Origin: JANWZL01 sp037445185
Lineage (GTDB): Bacteria > Pseudomonadota > Gammaproteobacteria > Burkholderiales > Thiobacillaceae
Reading direction: 5' to 3'
Assembly (NCBI GenBank): GCA_037445185.1
Contig: JBBIKZ010000069.1
Span: forward strand, 1-13,126
Length of the DNA stretch: 13,126 bases
Below the pieces are notes generated by a model that was not told the origin of the DNA, ran no database searches, and saw only the letters and a list, made by a program, of their open reading frames with translations. The number at the start of each line of letters is the position of its first letter. Positions within the stretch are counted from its first letter, which is position 1. The position numbers and the translations under genes were made by a program. This document shows positions 1 through 6,274 of the stretch, in pieces.

Positions 1-28
1 ATCATTTCACCGACTGCGGTTTGTGGGT

Positions 29-1201
29 TCAAGCCAGAAACAGCTGCAGCAGGTCGTTGAGATAGCGCCTGCCGCGTTGCGTCGGCCAGATGCGAGCGTG
101 ATCCTGCGCCAGCAGCCCGCGCGCCTCGGCCTCGGCCATCGCCCCGGCGGCCGCCGTCAGCGGCAGGCCGGTGCGTTCGGTGAAGAGCGATTTCGGCACC
201 CCTTCGGTCAGACGCAGGGCATTCATCATGAACTCGAAGGGCAAGTCGCGTCTCCCGAGCCGTCGCGTCTCGGCGATCGCCTGCGGTGTGCCGGCCAGTT
301 CCAGGTACTGCCGGGGGTGCTTCACCCGTGCCTCGCGCACGATGCGGTCATAGAAGCTCAGTTTGGAATGGGCGCCGGCGCCGATGCCGAGATAGTCGCC
401 GAATTCCCAGTAATTGAGGTTGTGGCGGCAGCCCTGTCCCGGCCGGGCATAGGCGGAGGTCTCGTAATGCACGTAGCCCGCCCCGGTCAGGGTGGCCTCC
501 ACGGCCTCCTGCATGTCGGCGGCCAGGTCTTCGTCGGGCAGCGGCGGCGGCTGCGCGGCAAAGGCGGTGTTGGGCTCCAGGGTCAGGTGATAGACGGAGA
601 GGTGGCCGGGCCGGTACTGGAGCGCCGTCCCAATGTCAGCCGCCACCTCCTCCACGGTCTGGCTGGGCAGGCCGTACATGAGGTCGAGGTTGACGCGATC
701 GAACAGCGTCATCGCCGCCTCGACAGCGGCGTGCGCCTGCCGGTCGTCGTGGATGCGCCCTAGGGCGGCCAGATGGCGAGCATTGAAGCTCTGGATGCCG
801 AGCGACAGGCGATTGACCCCCGCTGCCCGATAGCCCGCAAAACGGGCTGCTTCGACAGTGCCGGGGTTGGCCTCGAGGGTGATCTCGGCCCAGGGACGCA
901 CGGGCAGCAGGGTGCGAACGAGGGTGAGCAGGCGGTCGATCGCCTCGGCGGCAAACAGGCTAGGGGTGCCGCCGCCGATGAAGACGCTGGCGATCTCGCG
1001 CCCCCACACCTGCGGCAACGCGGCGGTCAGGTCGCGCGCCAGGGCGTCGAGATAGGCGGTCTCCGGCAGCTCGCCGTGCAGCGGATGCGAATTGAAGTCG
1101 CAGTAAGGGCACTTGCGCACGCACCAGGGGATGTGGATGTAGAGGGCGAGCGGCGGGGGTGCGGCCAGCCCGCCGGGGGCGGCGACGGCGTGTTCAGCCA
1201 A
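29..1201 (-). CDS. hemW: HemW, radical-SAM heme chaperone
   Basis: This is a radical-SAM family protein of 390 residues (E. coli HemW is 378). The family binds a [4Fe-4S] cluster and is thought to deliver heme to respiratory enzymes; it was formerly misnamed an oxygen-independent coproporphyrinogen III oxidase. The motif CVRKCPYCDF at residues 27-36 gives CxxxCxxC followed by D-F. True HemN has a further cysteine at that last position, so this points to HemW. GGGTPSLF (77-83) is the radical-SAM glycine motif, and HNLNYW (260-265) is the HNxxYW motif linked to heme binding. I chose the TTG at 1201 because it lies about 20 residues before YIHIPWC, as in the family, and overlaps the rdgB stop by 8 nt. 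A CTG at 1168 is a less likely alternative. No strong Shine-Dalgarno sequence is visible, so translation is probably coupled to rdgB. It is the last gene of the minus-strand run. Confidence 0.93.
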   Translation of the reverse strand: MAEHAVAAPGGLAAPPPLALYIHIPWCVRKCPYCDFNSHPLHGELPETAYLDALARDLTAALPQVWGREIASVFIGGGTPSLFAAEAIDRLLTLVRTLLPVRPWAEITLEANPGTVEAARFAGYRAAGVNRLSLGIQSFNARHLAALGRIHDDRQAHAAVEAAMTLFDRVNLDLMYGLPSQTVEEVAADIGTALQYRPGHLSVYHLTLEPNTAFAAQPPPLPDEDLAADMQEAVEATLTGAGYVHYETSAYARPGQGCRHNLNYWEFGDYLGIGAGAHSKLSFYDRIVREARVKHPRQYLELAGTPQAIAETRRLGRRDLPFEFMMNALRLTEGVPKSLFTERTGLPLTAAAGAMAEAEARGLLAQDHARIWPTQRGRRYLNDLLQLFLA

Positions 1202-1787
1202 GGGCCCTGAGCTTTTCCACCAGGGCGCGCAGGGCCTGACCGCGGTGGCTGATGGCGTTTTTCTCCTCCGCCGTGAGCTCCGCCCCGGTCTTGCCCAGCG
1301 CTGGCAACAGGAAGTGGGGGTCGTAGCCGAAGCCGCCCTCGCCGCGCGGCGTGTCGATGATCTCGCCATGCCATGCCCCCTCGGCGATGATGGGCGCGGG
1401 GTCGTCGGGGTAGCGCAGGTAGACCATCACGCAGTAATAGTGGGCGCGCCGGTTGGTCTGCCCCTTGAGCGCCTCGACGAGCTTCTGGTTGTTGCGCGCG
1501 TCGCTCCTGGGCTCGCCGGCATAGCGGGCGGAATAGACGCCGGGGGCGCCGTTGAGCGCCTCCACACAGATGCCGGAGTCGTCCGCTAGGGCGGGCAGCC
1601 CCGTGTGGGCGGCGGCGTGCCGCGCCTTGGCGATGCAGTTCTCGATGAAGGTGACGTGCGGTTCCGGGCAGTCCGGCACACCGAAGGCGCCCTGGGGCAG
1701 GGCCTCGATGTCGAGCGGCGCCAGGATCTGGCCGATCTCGCGCAGCTTGCCGGCGTTGTTGGAGGCGATGACGAGCTTGCGTGTCAT
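1194..1787 (-). CDS. rdgB: RdgB/HAM1 family dITP/XTP pyrophosphatase
   Basis: This cytosolic house-cleaning enzyme hydrolyses non-canonical purine nucleoside triphosphates (dITP, ITP, XTP) to monophosphate and pyrophosphate, keeping deaminated purines out of nucleic acids. The protein has 197 residues, the same as E. coli RdgB. Family motifs occur in order: SNNAGK (9-13, triphosphate binding), FIEN (47-50), ALADDSGI (66-73, catalytic and metal acidic residues), GAPGVYSARYAG (80-91), GGFGYDP (151-157) and SHRG (180-183). The ATG at 1787 overlaps the rph stop as ATGA. No Shine-Dalgarno sequence is visible upstream, which fits translational coupling. The rdgB-hemW adjacency is also seen in E. 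coli. Confidence 0.96.
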   Translation of the reverse strand: MTRKLVIASNNAGKLREIGQILAPLDIEALPQGAFGVPDCPEPHVTFIENCIAKARHAAAHTGLPALADDSGICVEALNGAPGVYSARYAGEPRSDARNNQKLVEALKGQTNRRAHYYCVMVYLRYPDDPAPIIAEGAWHGEIIDTPRGEGGFGYDPHFLLPALGKTGAELTAEEKNAISHRGQALRALVEKLRALG

Positions 1788-2533
1788 GGTTCGGTGGCAA
1801 GGGCCGCCCGTTGCGCGGCGATGAGTTCGCGTATGCCTTGCTCGGCCAGGTCGAGCAGGTGTTCCAATTGGGCACGATCGAAGGGCGCGCCCTCCGCCGT
1901 GCCCTGTACCTCGATGATGCCGCCGCTGCCGGTCATGACCACGTTCATGTCGGTGTCGCAGGCGACGTCCTCGGCATAGTCGAGGTCCAGCACCGGCACC
2001 CCGCGGTAGATGCCGACCGATACCGCAGCGACGTAGTCGCGCACGACCGAGGCCGGAAGCCTCCCTTCCCGCACCAGCCACTCGACGGCATCGTGCACCG
2101 CGACGAAGGCCCCGGTGATGCTGGCGGTGCGCGTGCCGCCGTCGGCCTGGATGACGTCGCAGTCCACGTGCAGGGTGCGCTCGCCGAGTTTTTCCAGATC
2201 GATCACGGCACGCAGGCTGCGGCCGATCAGGCGCTGGATCTCCTGGGTGCGGCCGCTCTGCTTGCCGCGGGCCGCCTCCCGGTCGCCGCGCGTATGGGTG
2301 GCGCGCGGCAGCATGCCATACTCCGCCGTGAGCCAGCCGGCGCCGGTGCCCTTGACGTGGGGCGGCACCTTCTCCAGCACGCTGGCGGTGCAGATGACCT
2401 GGGTGTCGCCGCAGGCCATGAGCACGGCCCCCTCGGCATGCTTGGTGTAGCGGCGGGTGATGCGCACCGGCCGCAGGGCATCGGGTGCGCGGCCGGAGGG
2501 TCTAGCGGTCGTGCTGCTGCTCGTCTCGCTCAC
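1784..2533 (-). CDS. rph: RNase PH, 3'-5' phosphorolytic exoribonuclease
   Basis: RNase PH trims the 3' ends of tRNA precursors and other RNAs, using phosphate and releasing nucleoside diphosphates; the family works as a hexamer of dimers. The 249-residue protein carries hallmark stretches: RRYTKHAEG (27-35), TAEYGMLPRATHTR (69-82), GRTQEIQRLIGRSLRA (94-109), DCDVIQADGGTRTASITGA (124-142, including the phosphate-binding GTR), DTDMNVVM (193-200) and EVQGTAEG (208-215). The C-terminus is complete, unlike the frameshifted rph-1 allele of E. coli K-12. The start is GTG at 2533, overlapping the PP2C stop as GTGA. An AAGGA Shine-Dalgarno sequence (2547-2543) lies 9 nt upstream and supports that start. 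The N-terminal extension of about 10 residues is rich in Ser/Thr. Confidence 0.96.
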   Translation of the reverse strand: MSETSSSTTARPSGRAPDALRPVRITRRYTKHAEGAVLMACGDTQVICTASVLEKVPPHVKGTGAGWLTAEYGMLPRATHTRGDREAARGKQSGRTQEIQRLIGRSLRAVIDLEKLGERTLHVDCDVIQADGGTRTASITGAFVAVHDAVEWLVREGRLPASVVRDYVAAVSVGIYRGVPVLDLDYAEDVACDTDMNVVMTGSGGIIEVQGTAEGAPFDRAQLEHLLDLAEQGIRELIAAQRAALATEP

Positions 2534-3456
2534 GGCGTTCTTTCCTTGTCCAGTCCGTACTTGGCCAGGGCCGACTGGATCTCGGCCACGGCCTGGTCGA
2601 TGTCCATCTCGCGGCTCGAGTGCCTACCCGCCTCCCGCTGGCCGATCTGCCCGAGCTGGGTGGTGAACCCGTCCAGACCCAGGTCGTCGCCGAGGACCAG
2701 TTCGTCGTCGTCGAACCGCTCCTCGCCATAGCGCATGGCCACCATGGACAGGTTGTCACAGTTGCGGCCGCCGCGGAATTCGGCATGGTCCATCATGTGC
2801 CGAATGGCCCGGTCGATGGGATAGGCGCGCAGGGTGGACACCATCTCCGTGTCCTTGATCTCGCCCCAGACACCGTCGCTGCACAGCAGGAGCACGTCGC
2901 CCTCCTTCAGCGTCACCGGTTCGGACAGCTCGATGTCGGGCAGGGCGAAACCGCCGACGCTGTTGTAGAGCTTGTTGCGGTCCGGGTGCAGGCTCATCTG
3001 GTCCTCGTCCAGCATGCCCTCCTCGACAAGCTGCTGCACGGCGGAATGGTCCCGGGTGCGCGCGAGGAGACAGCGCTTGTCGAAGTGGTACAGGCGGGAG
3101 TCGCCCACATGCGCCCAGCAGGCCGTGCCCCGCTGCACGACGGCCGCCACACAGGTGGTGCGGGGCGGATCGCGCAGGCCCTTGCGCAGGGCATACTCAT
3201 TGATGGCGTCATGGGCGGCGTAGATGCCGTCGAGCAGGAAGCCCTGCAGATTCGGCAACATGGGCACCGCCCGCGCCTGGAACAGGCCGGTCATGGTCTG
3301 CACCAGCATCTGCGAGGCGACCTGACCGTGATTGTGGCCACCCATGCCATCGGCGACGACCATGAACAGGGCATCCGAGGTGTAGGCATAGGCCACCCGA
3401 TCCTCGTTCACGGCCCGCCCGCCGCGGCGGCTGGCTTGATAAACGACGTATTTCAT
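2530..3456 (-). CDS. PP2C-family Ser/Thr protein phosphatase
   Basis: This is a metal-dependent (Mn/Mg) protein phosphatase of 308 residues with no signal peptide or membrane segment, so it is probably cytosolic. All metal-binding PP2C motifs are present: VNEDR (16-20), VVADGMGGHNHG (33-44), AHVGDSRLYHF (115-125), TRDHS (134-138), LLLCSDGVWGEI (189-200) and CDNLSM (233-238). The catalytic domain ends near residue 245. The remaining 60 or so residues form an acidic then charged tail with predicted helical character. The ATG at 3456 overlaps the upstream kinase stop as ATGA, so the two are almost certainly produced together. The obvious inference is that it reverses the kinase's phosphorylation, as for bacterial Stp/Stk pairs. 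The actual substrates cannot be read from the sequence. Confidence 0.93.
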   Translation of the reverse strand: MKYVVYQASRRGGRAVNEDRVAYAYTSDALFMVVADGMGGHNHGQVASQMLVQTMTGLFQARAVPMLPNLQGFLLDGIYAAHDAINEYALRKGLRDPPRTTCVAAVVQRGTACWAHVGDSRLYHFDKRCLLARTRDHSAVQQLVEEGMLDEDQMSLHPDRNKLYNSVGGFALPDIELSEPVTLKEGDVLLLCSDGVWGEIKDTEMVSTLRAYPIDRAIRHMMDHAEFRGGRNCDNLSMVAMRYGEERFDDDELVLGDDLGLDGFTTQLGQIGQREAGRHSSREMDIDQAVAEIQSALAKYGLDKERTP

Positions 3457-4394
3457 CTGGAGGTGGGGGTGAGTCTTTCCTTGATCAGGGACAGGAGGGT
3501 GGGTTTGCTGCGCTGGCTCTTGTTGATCAGCTCGATCAACCGCTTCTGCACGGCGTACACGCTCTGCGGGCGCTGGGTGTAGTCCAGCCTGAGCAGGCTG
3601 TCGACGAGTTCCAGCAGCGCATGCGAGTACTGCCCGGCAAAGGTCTTCACCGTCGGCGCCAGGCGGTCCTTCTCCAGCCGCTCGTCGGCGGCCGGCGGCG
3701 GCACCTTGGCCAGGCAGGCGTACATGCTGGCACCGATGGCGTAGATGTCCGTCCAGGGGCCGAGACAGTCGCGCGCCTTGTACTGTTCGGGTGCGGCAAA
3801 GCCGGGCGTGTACATGGGCGTGGACACCTGCAGGTCGTGTGTCAGCACCTGGCGGGAGGCGCCGAAGTCGATCAGCAATGGGGTGCCGTCGGTGCGGATG
3901 TAGATGTTGGAGGGCTTGATGTCCAGATGCAGGATTTTGTGCGCGTGCACCTCACGCAAACCGTTGAGCAACTGCACGAAGACATGCCGGATGAAGCTCT
4001 CGCGCATCGGCTCCTTGAGGGTGGTGATGTGCTTCTGCAGGGTGCGGCCGCGCTCGTACTTCATCACCATGTAGACGGTGTCGTTGGCGCGGAAGAAGTT
4101 GACCACGCGCACGACGTTGGGGTGGCGGATGTCGGCCAGGGCCCGACCTTCGTCGAAGAAGCACTTCATCCCGTAGCGGAAGGATGTCTGCTTGTCGTCG
4201 GAGGTGAGCATCACCGTACCGCCATTGCCCCGCTTGACTACGCCGCCGGGCAGATATTCCTTGATGGCCACCGGCTGGCCCTCCAGGTCGAAGGCCAGAT
4301 AGACGAGCGAGAAGCCGCCGCCGCCGATCTTGCGATCGATGATGTATTCGCCCAGCCTGTAGCCGGACGGGAGGGGTTCGGTGTTTGAAGCCAT
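3453..4394 (-). CDS. Hanks-type Ser/Thr protein kinase (soluble, non-RD)
   Basis: This is a eukaryotic-like protein kinase of 313 residues. The glycine loop is KIGGGGFSLVY (22-32), the ATP-anchoring lysine is K45 in VAIKEYLP, and the likely alpha-C glutamate is E82. The catalytic loop is HLDIKPSN (156-163), the metal-binding DFG is at 176-178 and APE at 201-203. The residue before the catalytic Asp is Leu rather than Arg, making it a non-RD kinase that may not need activation-loop phosphorylation. There is no membrane helix or PASTA-like sensor; the lobe simply ends in a short basic tail. I used the ATG at 4394 because it directly precedes the kinase domain; an in-frame start at 4466 would overlap yicC. 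It is the first gene of the minus-strand run and overlaps the PP2C gene by 4 nt. Confidence 0.92.
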   Translation of the reverse strand: MASNTEPLPSGYRLGEYIIDRKIGGGGFSLVYLAFDLEGQPVAIKEYLPGGVVKRGNGGTVMLTSDDKQTSFRYGMKCFFDEGRALADIRHPNVVRVVNFFRANDTVYMVMKYERGRTLQKHITTLKEPMRESFIRHVFVQLLNGLREVHAHKILHLDIKPSNIYIRTDGTPLLIDFGASRQVLTHDLQVSTPMYTPGFAAPEQYKARDCLGPWTDIYAIGASMYACLAKVPPPAADERLEKDRLAPTVKTFAGQYSHALLELVDSLLRLDYTQRPQSVYAVQKRLIELINKSQRSKPTLLSLIKERLTPTSR

Positions 4395-4460
4395 GAACGA
4401 CCGCGTTAAGATGTCGGCCTGATCGTTGAATTGGCAAGAATACCGGATAAAGTGGGCGCG
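4395..4460. promoter_or_regulatory. Divergent intergenic region between kinase and yicC
   Basis: This 66-bp gap separates two divergent gene runs, so promoters for both must lie here or extend into the flanking coding ends. It is noticeably more AT-rich than its surroundings. Weak sigma70-like words occur (TTGAAT at 4426, TTGGCA at 4431, GATAAA at 4446), but none form a pair with proper 16-18 nt spacing. I therefore support the region as regulatory by position, not by exact boxes. Confidence 0.5.
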
Positions 4461-5324
4461 TTGCACAGCATGACCGGATACGCCGTGGAAACCGCGGAAC
4501 TGGCGGCGGGCAGCCTGTCGGTGGAACTACGCGCGGTCAACTCACGCTATCTGGACCTGAGCTTCCGCCTGAACGAGGACTTCCGCCCGCTCGAACCCAG
4601 CCTGCGCGAGCGCATCGGCCAGCGGGTCAAGCGCGGCAAGCTCGAGTGCCGCATCGGCTTCCAGCCGCGCGAATCGACCGGTCTGCCGGAGGCGCCCAAT
4701 GCCGTCCTGCTGGATCAGCTCGCGGCGCTCGCCGACGCGGTGCACCGCCGCGCACCCGACGCCGCGCCCTTGAGCGTGGCCGAAATCCTGCGCTGGCCGG
4801 GTATGCTCGGCGAGACGCGGCTCGATCTGGAGACCCTGCACGCCGCGGCCCTGGACCTCGTCGAGCGTGCGCTGCGCGAACTCGACGCGAGCCGGGCGCG
4901 GGAGGGGGAGAAGCTCAAGGCCATCCTGCTCGACCGCATCGCCGCCATCCGCGCCCACACCGCCGCCCTCGCCCCCCGGCTGCCGGAGATCGTCGCCGCC
5001 TACCGGGACAAGCTCACGCGCCGCATGGCGGACCTGCTCGCCTCGCCGGATCACGATCGCATCATGCAGGAGGTCGCGCTCTACGCCCAGAAGATCGACG
5101 TGGACGAGGAACTGGGCAGGCTGGAGAGCCATCTGACCGAGGTGGAGCGGGTGTTGCAGGCCGGCGGCGCGGCGGGCAAGCGGCTCGATTTTCTGATGCA
5201 GGAACTCAACCGCGAGGCCAACACCCTGGGTTCCAAATCCGTCACCGTGGAACTGGCCCAGATCTCGGTGGAACTGAAGGTGTTGATCGAGCAGATGCGC
5301 GAACAGGTCCAGAACATCGAATGA
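4461..5324 (+). CDS. yicC: YicC family endoribonuclease
   Basis: YicC/YloC proteins are widespread and have been described as endoribonucleases that can target small RNAs. Cutting specificity here is unknown. The sequence has the family N-terminus SMTGYA (residues 3-8), then ELRAVNSRYLDLSFRL, RRMADLL in the middle, and the highly conserved C-terminal block RLDFLMQELNREANTLGSK followed by an acidic end. A TTG start at 4461 gives 287 residues, the same as E. coli YicC, and places the start two residues before SMTGYA as in homologues. An in-frame TTG at 4431, GTG at 4452 and ATG at 4470 are alternatives. The Shine-Dalgarno sequence is weak. Its stop overlaps the gmk start as ATGA. Confidence 0.93.
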   Translation: MHSMTGYAVETAELAAGSLSVELRAVNSRYLDLSFRLNEDFRPLEPSLRERIGQRVKRGKLECRIGFQPRESTGLPEAPNAVLLDQLAALADAVHRRAPDAAPLSVAEILRWPGMLGETRLDLETLHAAALDLVERALRELDASRAREGEKLKAILLDRIAAIRAHTAALAPRLPEIVAAYRDKLTRRMADLLASPDHDRIMQEVALYAQKIDVDEELGRLESHLTEVERVLQAGGAAGKRLDFLMQELNREANTLGSKSVTVELAQISVELKVLIEQMREQVQNIE

Positions 5325-5968
5325 CCGGCAACCTCTACATCGTCTCCGCACCCTCGGGTGCCGGCAAGTCCAGCCTGGTGCGGGCCCTGATCGAAGGCGA
5401 CCCGATGCTGCGCCTGTCCGTCTCCTACACCACCCGTCCACCGCGACCGGGTGAGGAGGACGGGGTGCACTACCACTTCGTGACCCGCGAGGTGTTTGTG
5501 GAGATGCTGGGACAAGGTGCGTTTCTGGAAAGCGCCGAGGTCTATGGCAACCACTACGGCACCTCCCAGCCCTGGATCGAGGCCGAGATGGGACGCGGAC
5601 ACGACGTCCTGCTGGAGATCGACTGGCAGGGCGCGGCCCAGGTCCGGCGCATCTTCCCGGCCGCCATCTGCATCTACATCCTGCCCCCCTCGCTGGAGGA
5701 GCTGGAGCGGCGTCTGCGCGACCGCGGCCAGGACAGCGCCGAGGTCATCGCGCGCCGTCTGGCCGCCGCCCGGGAGGACATGACCCATGCCCTCGAATAC
5801 GACTACCTGGTGGTCAACGAGCGCTTCGACCTGGCCCTGGCCGATCTGCGCGCGATCGTCCGCGCCCAGCGCCTGCGCGTGGCCCGGCAGCAGGTGGAAT
5901 TGTCCCCCCTGCTCGCCAGGCTCACCGATCCGCCGGGCGGAGGAGACGCTGCAACAGACCCCGGCTAG
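5321..5968 (+). CDS. gmk: Guanylate kinase
   Basis: This essential cytosolic enzyme phosphorylates GMP to GDP using ATP, feeding GTP and (p)ppGpp synthesis. The 215-residue protein (E. coli 207) has the P-loop APSGAGKSS (10-18), the GMP-binding segment SYTTRPPRPGEEDGVHYHF, then ESAEVYGNHYGTS and LLEIDWQGAAQVR, and the lid/Arg region RLRDRGQ. The C-terminal few residues beyond the usual end are Pro/Gly-rich and unremarkable. The ATG overlaps the yicC stop by 4 nt and lacks a good Shine-Dalgarno sequence, which points to coupling with yicC. It sits upstream of rpoZ and spoT, the same order as in E. coli. Confidence 0.97.
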   Translation: MTGNLYIVSAPSGAGKSSLVRALIEGDPMLRLSVSYTTRPPRPGEEDGVHYHFVTREVFVEMLGQGAFLESAEVYGNHYGTSQPWIEAEMGRGHDVLLEIDWQGAAQVRRIFPAAICIYILPPSLEELERRLRDRGQDSAEVIARRLAAAREDMTHALEYDYLVVNERFDLALADLRAIVRAQRLRVARQQVELSPLLARLTDPPGGGDAATDPG

Positions 5969-5971
5969 GGC

Positions 5972-5977
5972 TAGAAT
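5972..5977 (+). promoter_or_regulatory. Candidate -10 box for rpoZ-spoT
   Basis: TAGAAT matches the sigma70 -10 consensus at five of six bases and lies just after the gmk stop codon. The best-spaced -35 candidate (CTGCAA at 5949, 17 nt spacer) matches only three of six. It could supply extra transcription of rpoZ and spoT independent of yicC-gmk. This rests on base matches only. Confidence 0.35.
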
Positions 5978-5985
5978 GCCGTTTG

Positions 5986-6011
5986 CATCGCGCCCTGCGG
6001 GCGCGCCGATG
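5986..6011 (+). other. GC-rich hairpin in the rpoZ leader
   Basis: GCGCCC (5990-5995) and GGGCGC (5999-6004) pair perfectly around a 3-nt loop. CATC (5986-5989) can pair with GATG (6008-6011) across a 3-nt bulge. No T-tract follows, so it is not a standard intrinsic terminator. It could slow polymerase, protect a processed 5' end, or have no function. Confidence 0.4.
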
Positions 6012-6019
6012 GTTCTGTC

Positions 6020-6038
6020 ACCTGTTACCTGTTACCTG
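6020..6038 (+). repeat. Short tandem repeat upstream of rpoZ
   Basis: The 7-mer ACCTGTT occurs twice head to tail (6020-6026 and 6027-6033), followed by a partial third copy ACCTG. It ends 10 nt before the rpoZ start codon, where a ribosome binding site would be expected, and contains no purine-rich Shine-Dalgarno core. Two and a half copies are too few to claim a functional repeat. Confidence 0.6.
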
Positions 6039-6048
6039 AGCTCTGAAA

Positions 6049-6255
6049 ATGGCCCGTATCACCGTTGACGACTGCATCGCCCACATCCCGAACCGGTTCG
6101 AGATGACCCTGGCCGCCGCCTATCGCGCCCGTCAGATCTCCATCGGCGCCACACCCAAGGTGGAGGAAAACCGGGACAAGCCTGCCGTGATCGCCCTGCG
6201 CGAAATCGCCGCAGGCAAGACCGGCATCGAGGTGCTACACAAGGCGCCGCACTGA
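6049..6255 (+). CDS. rpoZ: RNA polymerase omega subunit
   Basis: Omega binds beta-prime and helps assemble RNA polymerase. The 68-residue protein begins MARITVDDCIAHIPNRFEM, continues with the conserved AAAYRARQ helix, and ends with the RDKPAVIALREIAAGKTGIE block. It lacks the C-terminal tail of the 91-residue E. coli protein, and this short form is typical of betaproteobacteria. The N-terminal Met-Ala-Arg is retained; in E. coli the extreme N-terminus of omega helps form ppGpp site 1. The leader has no convincing Shine-Dalgarno sequence. The gene lies 80 nt after gmk and 19 nt before spoT, so these genes are probably co-transcribed. Confidence 0.96.
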   Translation: MARITVDDCIAHIPNRFEMTLAAAYRARQISIGATPKVEENRDKPAVIALREIAAGKTGIEVLHKAPH

Positions 6256-6274
6256 TCCCGCCATACCCTCCCGG

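Noticed and set aside
1..28. A feature in the first 28 bases downstream of hemW
   Set aside because: There is too little sequence. No hairpin, T-run or coding signal is visible before the window edge.
29..1369. An N-terminally extended 446-residue HemW
   Set aside because: The first 56 codons overlap rdgB in another frame and read as Arg/Ser-rich shadow sequence. HemW homologues start about 20 residues before YIHIPWC.
4426..4451. A sigma70 promoter for yicC made of TTGAAT and GATAAA
   Set aside because: The spacer is only 14 nt, too short for a normal promoter. The region is kept as regulatory without assigned boxes.
5990..6004. Intrinsic terminator between gmk and rpoZ
   Set aside because: The stem is good, but the downstream sequence is not T-rich and the gmk-rpoZ-spoT genes are normally co-transcribed.
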